The notes beneath the pieces were generated by a model, which was not told the DNA's origin, searched no databases, and saw only the letters and a program-made list of their open reading frames with translations. Positions 40,859 through 53,900 of a DNA stretch of 64,000 nt are shown piece by piece. Each line of letters begins with the position of its first letter. Position 1 is the first letter of the stretch. The stretch lies in assembly GCA_016490735.1 (NCBI GenBank), contig JAEMWC010000611.1:197501-261500 (forward strand), written 5' to 3'. The translations under genes and the position numbers were made by a program. Source of the stretch: Pachyseris speciosa (lineage: Eukaryota; Cnidaria; Anthozoa; Scleractinia; Pachyseridae).

Positions 40859-41862
40859 GCCAAGAACTGGAAAATACGACTTTGCCAATATTTCGTCTTT
40901 ATTAAAAGACTTCATCAGGGCAACTGATGTGAAAGCGGTTAAAACCGTTATAAGATATACGCTAGCTGATGTGAGACGCTAATACGAGACTTAAAGCTGC
41001 TCGCGCGCTGTAAAGCGCGCGCGTTACATATAAGTGAAGCAATGAGAGCGATATTAAAATAAATCCCTTCGAGGATTCCTACTACAGAAAAAATCATCAC
41101 TATTAAGACCCAGTGGATAAATACATCGAAGACGGTATGTGGGGATAGACGATGCAGGGTTTGTGATTTCTTGGATGAGGGCATTTGTTTCAAAAGTAGA
41201 GTTACTGGGAGAGATTTTGTGATTAATTTTAAGCTGGATTGTAATTCAGACCACGTAGTGTACCTATTGTCTTGTGCAATGTGTCAAATGCAGTATGTGG
41301 GATCTACTATTAACAAATTTAGGACTAGATTTAATAACCACAAGTCTAGGATTAATGCACACAGAGGACTATCCTCTGAGAATAAACTTAAAGACGATGT
41401 TATATACAGGCATTTCAATCAGGCAGACCATCATGGTTTGAGTGATGTTAGAATACAGTTAATAGACAAGTGTTCAAGTGAGGAATATCTTAGGGATAGG
41501 GAGGCCCAGTGGGCATACCGTCTTCGATGTATTTATCCACTGGGTCTTAATAGTGATGATTTTTTCTGTAGTAGGAATCCTCGAAGGGATTTATTTTAAT
41601 ATCGCTCTCATTGCTTCACTTATATGTAACGCGCGCGCTTTACAGCGTGCGAGCAGCTTTAAGTCTCGTATTAGCGTCTCACATCAGCTAGCGTATATCT
41701 TATAACGGTTTTAACCGCTTTCACATCAGTTGCCCTGATGAAGTCTTTTAATAAAGACGAAATATTGGCAAAGTCGTATTTTCCAGTTCTTGGCTATTAT
41801 TTTAATTCGTCTGGAGACACAACCACGACAGTGGATGTTTTTGACATTATTATATATATATA

Positions 41863-41914
<52 letters not shown>

Positions 41915-44900
41915 CAGAGTTGGATTATTTGGTCGAAGACATTTATTGCTACTCAGAGTTTCATGCTTCTTGCGAAGCAATCATCAGGCAACTGCCAAAA
42001 ATAACGGATACATAAGAATATATACAGAATTTGAAAATTTGAAAATACAGAACAATGCCTAGCGGCGTGACACGTAGACGGATATGATTGGTTAATCTAA
42101 GCGAGCACTGTCTTTAAGAGGAATTTCTTGGAATGTCTACACGTAGATACCAGTTCGCTTCTATTGTTTAGTGTTGACATTTCGGGTTTACATATAATAA
42201 AGTATTTTTCCCATAAACACAAATTGCAACGCTTGTTTACATTTGAATATGACCGGGCCTGTTTTAGCTTACGCCATTTGATGTTGTAGGTAATATTCTT
42301 ATCCTTTAGGTTCCAAATATATTTACTTAACTCGGTTGCGTGTTTATACCGCTCGTTCCTAAATGAGCATACATGGTTTCTGTATCTTAACTTGAAAGTT
42401 GTGTCACAAAGTCCAATGTATGTCTGTCTTGAGGTTGATGTCGTGACCTCAGCTTGGTAAATGATGTTTTGGTCGTTGCATTTTCCGTCCATGGGGCACG
42501 TGCTTGAATTCCTGCAGTTACAATTGTTGTCATTGGTTGGATCAGATTTATTAATTTGAGCTTTGTTGTGGTTAGAAATAATGGTTTTGATGTTACTCAT
42601 GCAGCTATAGCTTAATTTAAGTGTGTTCCGGTTGAAAATTTGATGAAGTGGATTTGATTTAGGAAAGTGCTGATCAATGAGAGAAAGGAAGCACTTTCCC
42701 ACGTTCCCGCGTATTATCATGTAGTCGTGCCAAAAGACGTAAGTGCTGCTAATAAAGGCAGTTGACGTACATGCTTAAATAAAAGTGCTACTAAAAACAG
42801 TGAGGGTAAAAGACGGAATGAGTTTGCGGAATGGCATGTGGCATGGCTTGCAGAATCGCATAATTATGCGGAATGTAATATATGCAGAATGGCCCGAAGA
42901 AATTAATTCAACTGAAAGAGTTAATTATTCTACAGCATAACTGAATAATCGCAAGCTAGCTGCCGATCTCGGTCACAACTACTCTCCACCGGGCTTGCTT
43001 TCGTTTTGCTTTTGTGTTTTGCTTTCATGGGATTAGTCTGTTCGCGAATGATATTTGCAGCATATTTGTGATGCTCTTAACGAAAGAATCGTTCGGCTGC
43101 GAGACAAGCGAGCTTTTTCTATCTTGTAAATTTCAAAGTGCAGGTGAAACTCTTTTGGCAGTCTTGAATTAAATAAAATTTTATTTTTTCGGGGTCGATT
43201 GAATGCGATGTAGGAACGGAGTCTCGTAGAGGCGTATTATGGTTTTCAGAGTTTTACAAGAGTCTCACATCGGTCGCGCTGCTTTTGTTGTTATATGAAT
43301 AACTGAACTCTGACTCGAAGATCGAGCGACAAACGACGAAAATGTAATCAGCTCTAAACTGAATAATCCTATAACAGCAAACTCAAGACAAATCACTTTA
43401 AGCGGGTTCATTTGTAAAATATTTATACCAATCTATCAGAGCACAAGCCCCTCTACTGAAAATTTTTCGCTCAAATCGAAATTTGTTTTCAACATTTTGT
43501 TTCAACTAGCATACGATTATTCACTATGTTAGACTGTCAGACGCGATTAATAATCGCGAGTTCCAATCCGCAAGATCAAGATTATTAACCGTAAAATTAT
43601 TATCTAGAGAAGGGGCTAGACTTTGTGGATCTCGATGACAACAAAATGTTGAAAACAAATTGGATTTGACCGAGAACTTTTTCACTCAGGTGTAGAGCAC
43701 TGCTCTACACGGGGCTTGCCTTGATAAACTTGATGTAATTTACAAACGAACCCGCTTAAAGTGGTTTTCTTGATTTTGCTTTTATAGGATTAGTCAGTTC
43801 GCAGCCGAGTAAAATTTCTTCGTTTTTCGCTCGATCTTCGACGAGGCGACTCATCAACGCGAGCACTTTATTAATAAGTAGTTCGATTCACCCAGTTATT
43901 CATATCATAACAACAAACTAGCAGCGCGACCGATGTGAGACTCTGGTAAAACTCTGAAAACCGCAATAAGCCTCTACGAGACTCCGTTCCTAAATCTCTT
44001 ACAATCGACCCCGGAAAAAATTAAATTTTATTTAATCTATTTCAAAACTGCCAAAAGAGTTTGACCCACTCTGTGAAATTGACAAGATGGCAACAGCTCG
44101 CTTGTCTCGCAGCCGAACGATTCTTTCGTGAAGAGCATCACAAATATGCTGCAAATATCATTTCCGAACAGACTAATCCTCTGAAAGCAAAGCTCAAGGT
44201 AAATTTAATCACCTCAAGAGTACATAAGTGTAATGTTTATCAGTACGAAAGCAAGCCCGGTGAAGAGTAGTTGTGACCGAGATCGGCAGCTATCTTGCGA
44301 TTATTCTCTGGGCTGTAGAGTAAGCCTAAAATATCAGCCTAAAGTATACAGCCTAAAATATCACCGCAAATCGCGATCCGCCTAAAAAATGGACAATCAT
44401 GATATAATTCCATCATCCAACAGGACCCTTGTTAAATTTCAGCGGAATCGACCCTCAACAATTCAGCGATTTGAAGCTTGAAAATGAAACACATACCCCA
44501 CAAAGATTTTTTTTTGTGCCTCAAAAATAAAAGAGATTCTCTGTTGCTTACCTTCAGTTTTGCGTCTTTCTTGTCCTTCCGAGATGTGACTTTGCCACTT
44601 TGCCTTATTCATCCTTCCCTTTCTGCTTTCTGTCATGGATAAAATTCCACTATCTTCAGCCACTTTGTTTCACTCGGACGTATGCGATCTGAAGTCGACA
44701 TGATGATCAGGAGTGCAGTTTTGTTAATAGTAAACCACGAGCTACTGAAGGCTGGCTATTATATAGTCCGTAGCCGCTCTTATTGTGCGTGTAAGCTTGA
44801 AAGCTGCCGGCTTTTTTCACCGAATAACAAAAGCGCATTAGGCGAACAATCAGGTTTTGAATATAAAGACGGTTAATTTCCTCTGAAATTGAAATAACCG

Positions 44901-47900
44901 CAATGCCAATTTATTTGAAAACAGGAAAAGGCTATTAATAATGGCCATGGCTTCATCTTGCCGGTTTTGTTGCTGTTCATTTTCCCCATCAGCTTTTTTA
45001 TTAATTATTCATGGTCGTCCTTCAAATGATTGCTTTCAGTCTTCTTCTTTTCAGTCTTCTTCTTCTTCCTCTCAGTTTTGTTTTTAATTTCTAGATGACT
45101 TAACATTCCTATGGCCGGCTGCCTTATCGCAAACACCAACACGCAGATTCAATTAACTGACTTTTATCTGTTTTTCACACCTGCATCTTCTGAAATCCTC
45201 AGTTGTAGTTCTGCGGTATGAGCGATGTTCCCACGATGCCGCCCCGGATATTTAAGTATTTAGGTTGGGAAGGAGATCTGAGACAACACACGAGCTTCAG
45301 TACTGAAGATTGGAGTGTCACACAATAACGGCTTTTTGGATAACCAAAGTATGGAGGCGAAAAGAAAGGTCTGTCAGATATCTCAGCAGGAGAATTTGAA
45401 AAGACGTCCCGCACAGAATTATCGAACAGCCCTGTCACATGTGATCTCTTTTATTTATAATTCCAATTTCAATGAAGAAGCAAGTAACGACGTAGAAGAC
45501 GGCAAGCTTTAATAGTCCAGCGAGAAGCGATCTTTTTGATCGAGATACTGAAGAACAGAACACCAGCGACCTGTTTGCGGAGCCGCATTATTTCTCAGAT
45601 GGAAAAGAAAGTAGTTCTTTTACTAGGCTCAATAGTTGCCATGAGCCGTTTGAAACAGCAGATGACATGGGATGTATTCCATTGATAGGTTCAGAAGATG
45701 AAGACCAAATCTTATTATCGACAAGTAAGTTACACTTTGATAGCCATTTAAGATACATGTATGCTTACTGTACTTTGCGAAACGAAATAGACCGAAACAA
45801 ATCGAAATGAAAATCTGCAGTTTGCGAAATGGAAATCTGTAGTTTGCGAAATTAAAATCTGTAGTTTGCGACTTGTAAAGATGTCAACAAAGTGCCCACC
45901 AGCACGCAGATCGAAAGCGCTAATTTTTTTTTTTGACTGGAACGCATTTAATAGAAAGGGTTTCTTCTTCCCTGCCTTGTCGATTCTAGGTATTCTGCCC
46001 GTTTACTGAGTTTTGAAGCTTTGCAATTTGCTGGCAAAGAACACATGCCAGCTAAATAAAAACGATATTTGCGAGAAGAGGTGGTTCATATTTCGAACCG
46101 CCGATTGATGTAATTTTTACAAACACGTGGCCTGACATACATGCATTCATGATTGCGGTGCTTGAAAATCATGGAAAATCAGAAAATGGTTGGGCGATAT
46201 TCTAAACCTTTTGATTATATTCCCAACGCTCCACAGTTTCTGATGAACGAAACTCGAAAGACGCTAAAGAGAGCTCCATGTTTTGTTTTTGTTCTCTCTA
46301 GCTTTTGCGCGTCTCAAATACAACCGTTGACATATATAAAGTCTGATAAATGAAAGGTCATGAAAGATCACGGAACAAAAGAGTTTTAGTTGAGACATTG
46401 ATATCTCTGGCTCTACATGGCGCACAGAGAGACTGAAATGGCAAATTACTCTGTCTTAAACGGTGAATTTCGTTACAAAAGTGCTTATTATGCGCCGTTT
46501 ATTAATGAGTAATTTCTTTACAAGCATTTAGTGTATAGAGTAATTGTTTATTTGGCACGTGCCGGCGAGCGTAAATTTGTGGCGTCACGACAATATCTCT
46601 TGTTCTACAAGGCGAACAAAGTCGATTGAAACGGAAACTACTCAGTTTTATAAATGGTTAATTTCATTATGGAATAGTACTGATGATGCGCCGTTTATTG
46701 AGGAGTTAGTTTTTTGAAAGCAAAGTTCAGAAAGTGTTTCTCTTTTCATTCTGCGCCGGCAAGCGTGAATTTGTGCTGTCGCAACAAAACATGTGATATC
46801 ATATCTCTCTGGCTCAGCTTCTAGTCTTAAAAACTGAAATTCGTTATTTTCATTTTGCAAACTACAGATTCCCATTTCGTTTCGCAAAGTATAGTAAGCC
46901 CATACATGTATGCCATATAGCACAGATGCTAAGATTTGCTAAGCGAGAAAGGCAGGCACGATATCAAGTTTGTAAACGCGTTATTGAATGAAGGAGTAAA
47001 CAGTTTCGTCAATAACTTTCATTCGTTTCCTTGATTATCGGGGTTTTTTTTATTTCATTCTAGTGGCCTTGTATTTTCGGTTTTGTCTGGTTATCTGGCA
47101 TTGGAGAAGTCATACGTGCAGTTGTTTCTCGTGCACTCTACATGTACATCAGAGTTGAATGTCGTTTCGACTCCGCGGTTGACAAATTGAACATAGGTTT
47201 CAAAACACTACATGCAAAGCGCTGAGCAATGAAAAAACTAAAGTTTGATTTCCCAAGTTGAAAGTTGGCTGCTCAAGTTACCTGTTGCGTGCTTAAATTG
47301 AATGTTGCGTGTTGCGTTGCGTGATTAACTTGACCGTTGCGTGCTCATGTTGAAAGTTGAAACAAAAAAAAGGTGATGAATGTTGAGTGCTACAGTTGAA
47401 TGTCGAGTGGTCAACTTGACTTTTGACAGGGAACACCACACGGACCATACGCTTGCGCACTCCAGAACGAAAATTTAACTGTAAATAAGGCCAGGAAGAT
47501 TAAAAGGAACTTGACATTTGAGGAAACGAATGAAAGTTAATCAAGGAAACTGTTTAGTACCTATTTCATTCATTATTAAAAATCATGGGAAGGGAAACTA
47601 GTTCTTCGAGACGTGTTTCAAGTTGTTTCGAGCAAATTCTAAATTTAGCGTCCCCCCCCCCCCCCCCACAACAAAAAGAAATACGGTAAATGTTCCACTC
47701 AAGAGAAAAGATGTCAAGTAGAAGATTAAAATAAGGCGTGCTTAACTAAAAGATTACTAAGAAGTTTCCTAGAAATACAGTTAGCCAGTGTACATTTCAA
47801 AATTTAGTATACCGGGACAAAAAAGTTGTCACTATTATTCGTTTTAATAACGGTAAACTAAAACAGTAAAACCGTTCGCCTCAATCTAAACCCATTAATT

Positions 47901-50900
47901 CATAGTAACATTTTTGTACTGATTTGCAGATTTCGATGCTTAAGTATCAAGTAGTGATTTCTGTCAAGCTGGCAATTTAGTTTTCGTGTATCTGCCTGGA
48001 TCGTCACCAACGTTAAGCAAATGGATAATGAAGTATGCCAATTTTTTCACAAGAATATCACCCACTTGATTACTTCAAAAAAGTTTCCTGGAAAGAGCGG
48101 AAAAGAATAAGATGGTATCAGATAAGCTGTTTAGAAACCAATCTTCGCGTGGTGCTATGTTTCTTGCTAAGATGCGTAAGAAAAAAAGGACGGGTTTAGT
48201 ATTGTTGACAAGGCAAAGAAATTTGGAATTAAAATTGGAAGTACTGAGCAAACCTTTTTTCAAGCAAAGTGGCTATGAGCCACTGACCGCAGGAAATGAA
48301 TTATAAACCACTCTTGCTTCCTTCTCCGGCAGGACATGTCCGGCGTAAACCCGTAATGACTACAGTTTTTGTGGCAATTGGGAATGATATCTTATAGTAA
48401 ACTGTAACAGCAGAGGGATTGTTGGAGCTGCTATGAATATCTATCATCGAAATGAATGTGTGACTAAGGCTGTAATTTTTCCCTGTCACATAGTCATATA
48501 GTAATTTAGAATAGAATATAAATGAACTATAAACATCCTTCTAAACTGACATCCATAGGAAAAATAAGATATGATCTGGTGATCATGAATGGTAGTCAAA
48601 ACTATTTTCAGATGTACTATACTCATGATTCTCGTATTGCTTCGCATGCAGGTTCATGCTGGTCCATATAGAAATCCTCGGTCTTTAGCTGCTCTTGCGC
48701 ACGTGGTTTCCAACCATTAAGAGGCTATTAAAGAGAACGCTTTTGTAGCAGTTGACATCCAAGGCTACAAAAAAGTTCCAGTATTGGGGAAAGTTAAAAG
48801 TGTAGACGACATTACGTTCCAAATTGAATATTGGAAAGGGACATGGCGAAAAGAATGACAGCCTTGGAAACTTCCAAGTGGAGAGGTGTGGTCTGACACA
48901 TTACCAAAACCATGTGTCCTGTTGGTGGATTTTGCGCTTGATAGCAATAACAAGCTGCCATTTGAGACACTTAATATATTTAAACGAGACTTGTTAGAAA
49001 CTTCACAGAGTGATGCCAAGCAAGCAATAATCAGTGAACATTCTTTTCTTGTTAATGCAAATATCTATAGTAATTCGACAGTTCTTGTTTATAACGGGAA
49101 CGTAATAAATTTCATTTTTGCATTTATTTAGTAACGTAGGAGAGTGTTATTATCATTTTGTATTCATTTATTCATTTGCGATTTGCCACGAAATTTAAAT
49201 TTTGTATGAAAAGTATAGATCGTAAATCGACTTTGGTAGTTTTTCCATGGTCATTTTCATTGTTTCTTATAGTTGGAAAGTCCTTAGCCTTTGCCTCAGT
49301 TTGTCCGATGACGTTGGAAATTCCCATGGTCATTTTAAGCTTTTTCTTAAATGACGTTGGAAATTTCCACGGTCACTTTCATTGTTTGTTCTACTTGGAA
49401 AGTCCTTAGCCTTTGCCTCAGTTTGTCCGATGACGTTGGAAATTTCCATGGTCATTTTAAGCTTTTTCTTAAATGACATTGGAAATTTCCACGGTAACTT
49501 TTATTGTTTGTTATACTTGGAAAGTCCTTAGCCTTTGCCTCAGTTTGTCCGAAATGACGTTGGAAATTCCCATGGTCATTTTGAGCTTTTTCTAGAATAA
49601 AGTTGGAAATTTACATGGTCAGTGTTTATTTTCCACGGATATATGTACTTCATTGGGAGAATTTAAGCATTCGTACATGTAGCAAAAAACTAATAGCAAT
49701 AGGCAATTTTGTGCTTATCTTTTCGAGCGCTCGGAATCTTTTTTGAAATAAGTTGCAATTTTTGACATTAATTTCTTTTTGTGGCAATAAAATGAAAGAA
49801 TTTCTCAATTCTTTCCGCTTTGATTTGGTGAAAAATAAACTATTTTATAGTATAGTTTCCATCTTAGCGTTTAAAGCAAGAAATCTGGTAATTTTCAAAT
49901 AAAATCCTGCTTTTTCACATTTGTCCTAATTGCAAAAAAATGGTACACACGACGCATATTTTGTTAGTTTATGGCAGTCATGCCCCTATCTCGATTAAAA
50001 TTAGGTCTTATTAACCTAATTTTTACCAGATTTTCACGTTTTTCTGGCATTTTTAACCCTCAATTATCGAATATGTGCCATAATTCAAATTTTAGAATAT
50101 TGCACTTGGCTTTAGAACGTGTTTTCATTTGTATTTCATTTCCAGTGTCAGAATTTTTACTCCTTTTTCCGCTGCTAGACGATTCATGTTTTAATGACCG
50201 CCGGTTTCGACTGAAAATTTCATCCAAATCGCTTTATTGTTGACGCTTAGATTGACCATATTTGTTAGTACAAGTACATGAGCTGATAGCCTGTGTCCGA
50301 TGAGCCAGTGAAAATGCTGGAAATGGGATATCAGTACGTTCAGTATTTTTGTACAAAGCGTTACGTTCTCTGGTTAAAAAAAATATGTAAAAGTCGTAAG
50401 CTTTCGGTTTCCAGTTTAAAGCCTTTTGATAATTCTTTGATCATTTTGAAAAAACGAGAGATTCAAGATGGTGACTTACAGAACTAATAAAATGACATCA
50501 AAAGAGACAGTTTTGAAGGTACGTTTTGCCACCGAGTTTCATTTTTAGCCCATGGATGACGTAGTCACGCCATTTGGTATAGGAGGCACTTTGATGTCAC
50601 TCACTCACTCACTCACTCACTCACTCACTCGATTCTGATTAATTTAGTCATTAAACTTGGATGAAACATTTTTTCTGTCCCTCCCCTGGTAAGTATTGTA
50701 TTTGTCCCCGCGGTCTTCTTTGCCCAAGGTTTGCAAGTTTCAGAGGGTAGTAGAAATGCGTAGATTCTTGCTCGACTGTTTATGTATTATGAAGTGAATA
50801 TGAAAGGCGTCGACCACTGAGAGCGTGTGAAGATTGTAAAGCGGATGATTTTTCGTCCGATCCTCTTAAATTTGGAAAGTGGAAAGCTAATACGATTAAG

Positions 50901-53900
50901 TACACAAGCTCCGAGAATTGAAGATGGAAATCGACGAAAATTGTACGCTGATATCTTAAAGCGATGATGAAATTGCCGTTTTCCTATCGACGATTTTTCT
51001 TGCCACCCGCAGGAAGAATGCAGCAGGGAGGAATGAATGTCTTAATAATCAAAACAAGTTATTTCGATGCCACTAGCACTGAAGGGCACGGTTGGAGTTC
51101 AAGACAAGACAGAGAGAAAACAACGCCAAAAGCATATGTTTATATCACAAAACTAGGCATGCTATGGCCACCGAGTGTTTGGAAATAGATATCCCGCGAC
51201 CGCAAGCAAGGAAATAAGACATTCCCTATCCTCAGGCGCTTTAGACAAGGACCAAAAGCAACTAATTCGTTTGAGCAAAGGACTGGAACATTCAGCAATG
51301 AATTGAATCCCCCTTCGCATGATGAATACTGCGTGTTGTTGCGTATCAGGTTAAAGCTTAGATCTTAAGTTTGACACAACATACAATGTGGCAATCGCTA
51401 CACTGAATCAACATGAACAAAGTAACCAGCAGAGCTTTTCTACCAAATAAAAACCATATTTAGACATGCAACACATTTGTTTTGGGAGAAAAATATAATT
51501 GATTTTACTGCTTAAACTGAGACAGGCAGGTATTGCTTAGGCCATCCCAATGAAATGTTTCGTTTCCCATCGCCCGACCGACCCATTTTTTTCGAATAGT
51601 AAAAAAAAAAATTCCAAATTCACTAGTCAAAGAAGCAAGTACTTTAATTTACAAGCACACGATCTTGTTTTATTAACAACAATTTGTATGCTGTGATGTC
51701 CTTGTCTTTAATTTACATCAATACCACGTCTTTTTAAAGGCTATTTAGACATTTGATAGTCGTGTTAATATACATCTTTTACCCTCTGATTATATATCTT
51801 ACAGATTAAGCGTTTGGGATTTAATATGCAAAAGTAAACTAGAACACAAGTGCACATGAATTACTGTGTGCCATTGTAGATAAGGAATAACAAACGAAAG
51901 ACCACATTTCCGTGTTGACTTTGTAACCAGGCTTTCTTACCTAGCAGCCCGGCTTTCTCTGTAACCCAGACCCCTTCAAGTGTTGATTCCTGTTTTTTTT
52001 TTTGCCCGACCGACCGACCCACCATCACAAGAGACGACGCCATGGTAAACGAAACATTTTATTGGGATGGCCTTATCGAAGACGAAATCGCAAATTACTC
52101 ATGATTACTGAAATGTCTGAAATAGCTTTCCGAGTCGGAGGCATATTACTATGGATGCTGTTGTTATTCATTGCTCGGGGCTTAGCCCGAGCTTAGAAAT
52201 GCAGTTGGCGCACAAAACGACTTTGCTCATAATACGCATGCTCAGTGTTACGTCATCAACGGACAGCGCCCAAACTTTCTTCAGTCGCCATTTTGAATGC
52301 CCCGAGAGTGCGCCACAGTGAAAAGAGGTTTTAGGTGTGATAAATGTTCTTTCCTTGCTTGACATCTTTTACTTTTTATAGCATTTTTTCTCCTTGTTCC
52401 AGTCTAGCTCTGTTACTTACCGGTATTTACCCGTGTATAATTCGCACTTTTTTCCCAAGATTTTGTTAATGAAACTCTGCCTGTTATACACGGAACCTTT
52501 TGTTTGTTGATCGCTCCCTCATTTACATACGCGTGTGGTTAACAAGGATACATAAGACAATAAACAAGACTTCAAAAGACTGTTGTCCATGCCGTTGTAA
52601 TAATAAACAAGCAAATAACCTGTCACAGTTGCTTTTAAATTACCGCCGATAAACTGGCTGGAAAAACCGCAATAAAACTGCTGGAGATATTCTGTGAATT
52701 TGCATACAGGCGAAACAAAATATCCTCCTATTTGAATATGGTAACGAAACGCACATTTTGTGAGCCAAAGTTAGTTCGAAATTATTTTGCTCCAAGTACA
52801 GCAGCTCAGAACAAAGACAAAATAAATGAGGTATATTTTGCAGAGGCTTTACAAGAGTTAAAATCTTTTGACAACGGAAAATCGTCAGAGACGCATTTCA
52901 CAGTTCTGAGATTGACCGCGTTACGCTTGATTGAACAGATCATTTGTCAGCATTCAGATACCTGAAAACATAAAATGTCGGCGAATGAAAGCGAAAATTT
53001 TTACACAGCAACAACGACGAGTCTTTGAGCATATGAGAATTCCTGTAACGGGTGTCTAAATCATTCTCTCGTGCCGTCTCAATGTTCGGGAATACGCTAT
53101 TCTTATCAGACTCTTATCAGCTAAAACAGTTTTTGGTTGCCTTTTGAAAATTAACAAATTACTGATCCCGGCCGGTACACGAAACACAAGCTTAACAAAA
53201 GTCTGAACAACCTCCGCAGTCCGGGTCTGCAGTCCGCAATCCATATCTTACACTGACTGTCCCCAGTTCTCTCCTTGGATGGCTTCCAAAATGGCGGTCT
53301 TTAAACGAGCGTTCGTACACCAAAACGTCTGCTATGCAGGCTAACGTTTAACGGAAAGGGTTTAATGAAAACGCACCATGCAGTCTGGCTAATGGAGTTC
53401 ACACTGCTGGCTGGGAGAAAAAGAGATCCTCGAATGTTAGAGTAAGATATACTCATAGAAGCCAAACTTTGAAGGTCAACGATAACAGCAAAGGACCAAT
53501 GGGAGTCATGTTTGGCCTGTCTATTTTATTCACCATCAAAGTGGTAAAAAAATAGCTGTTTCGGTGTTTGAGAAAAAAAGTAGGAAAAAATAGCTGTTTC
53601 GGTGTTTCGTTTCGCTGTTTCGTGGTTTAGTAATGCCCGGTAAATACGGTATTTACGATCAGATACCGGATATGTTAAAATTAACATGTCAAAACAAACC
53701 ATCATTTGAGCCACTGAAACTAAGAAACAAACGTGTTTCAAAAAAGAGTACAACATCAAAGCCTTCTAAATCTAGACATTTACGTGCATTGAAATTAACT
53801 AAACCCAGAGCAAAGAATACAGCATCAGAACCAAGTCAATCTCTAACGAAACCTCCACAGGAGCCGACTACAGGATGTGACAGGATCGTCACAAAGCACT

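Larger units (their letters stand above)
40856..41803 (+). mobile_element. Penelope-like element 1 (truncated, with inverted 3' copy at its left)
   Basis: The 3' half of a Penelope-like retroelement: a GIY-YIG endonuclease frame and a 3' region containing a hammerhead ribozyme motif. The left 280 bp (40856-41137) is an inverted copy of the right end (about 41510-41803). This is the inverted-terminal arrangement often left by Penelope integration. The reverse transcriptase is missing. (AT)n lies on both sides. Confidence 0.8.
41913..42720 (-). mobile_element. Penelope-like element 2 (3' fragment)
   Basis: Minus-strand fragment: a 207-codon C-terminal frame (42720-42097) followed by a 3' region with a hammerhead motif near 41951-41985 and then (AT)n. 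It belongs to a different Penelope lineage from element 1, since the two endonuclease regions have different conserved blocks. Confidence 0.8.
38909..50310. mobile_element. Probable CACTA/EnSpm-like element with palindromic subterminal repeats
   Basis: The outer ends read CACTGGCCCAT (38909) and, inverted, CACTGGCTCAT (50310). Further inside, AACACGTTCTAAAA...AAGTGCAATATTCTAAAAT (about 39037-39070) returns inverted near 50086-50125. Both ends carry arrays of the same near-palindrome, AAATGACCACGGAAATTTCC with a following ACGTC (39285-39665 and inverted at 49225-49640). CACTG ends plus subterminal repeats are the hallmark of CACTA/EnSpm. Target duplications are not clear, and the interior is loaded with other elements. 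No intact transposase is seen; two exon-like pieces remain at 45340 and 48600. Confidence 0.55.

Noticed and set aside
49225..49640. CRISPR-like array
   Set aside because: Units are about 125 bp, palindromic-cored and mirrored at 39285-39665 in eukaryotic DNA; there are no spacers of fixed size and no cas genes.
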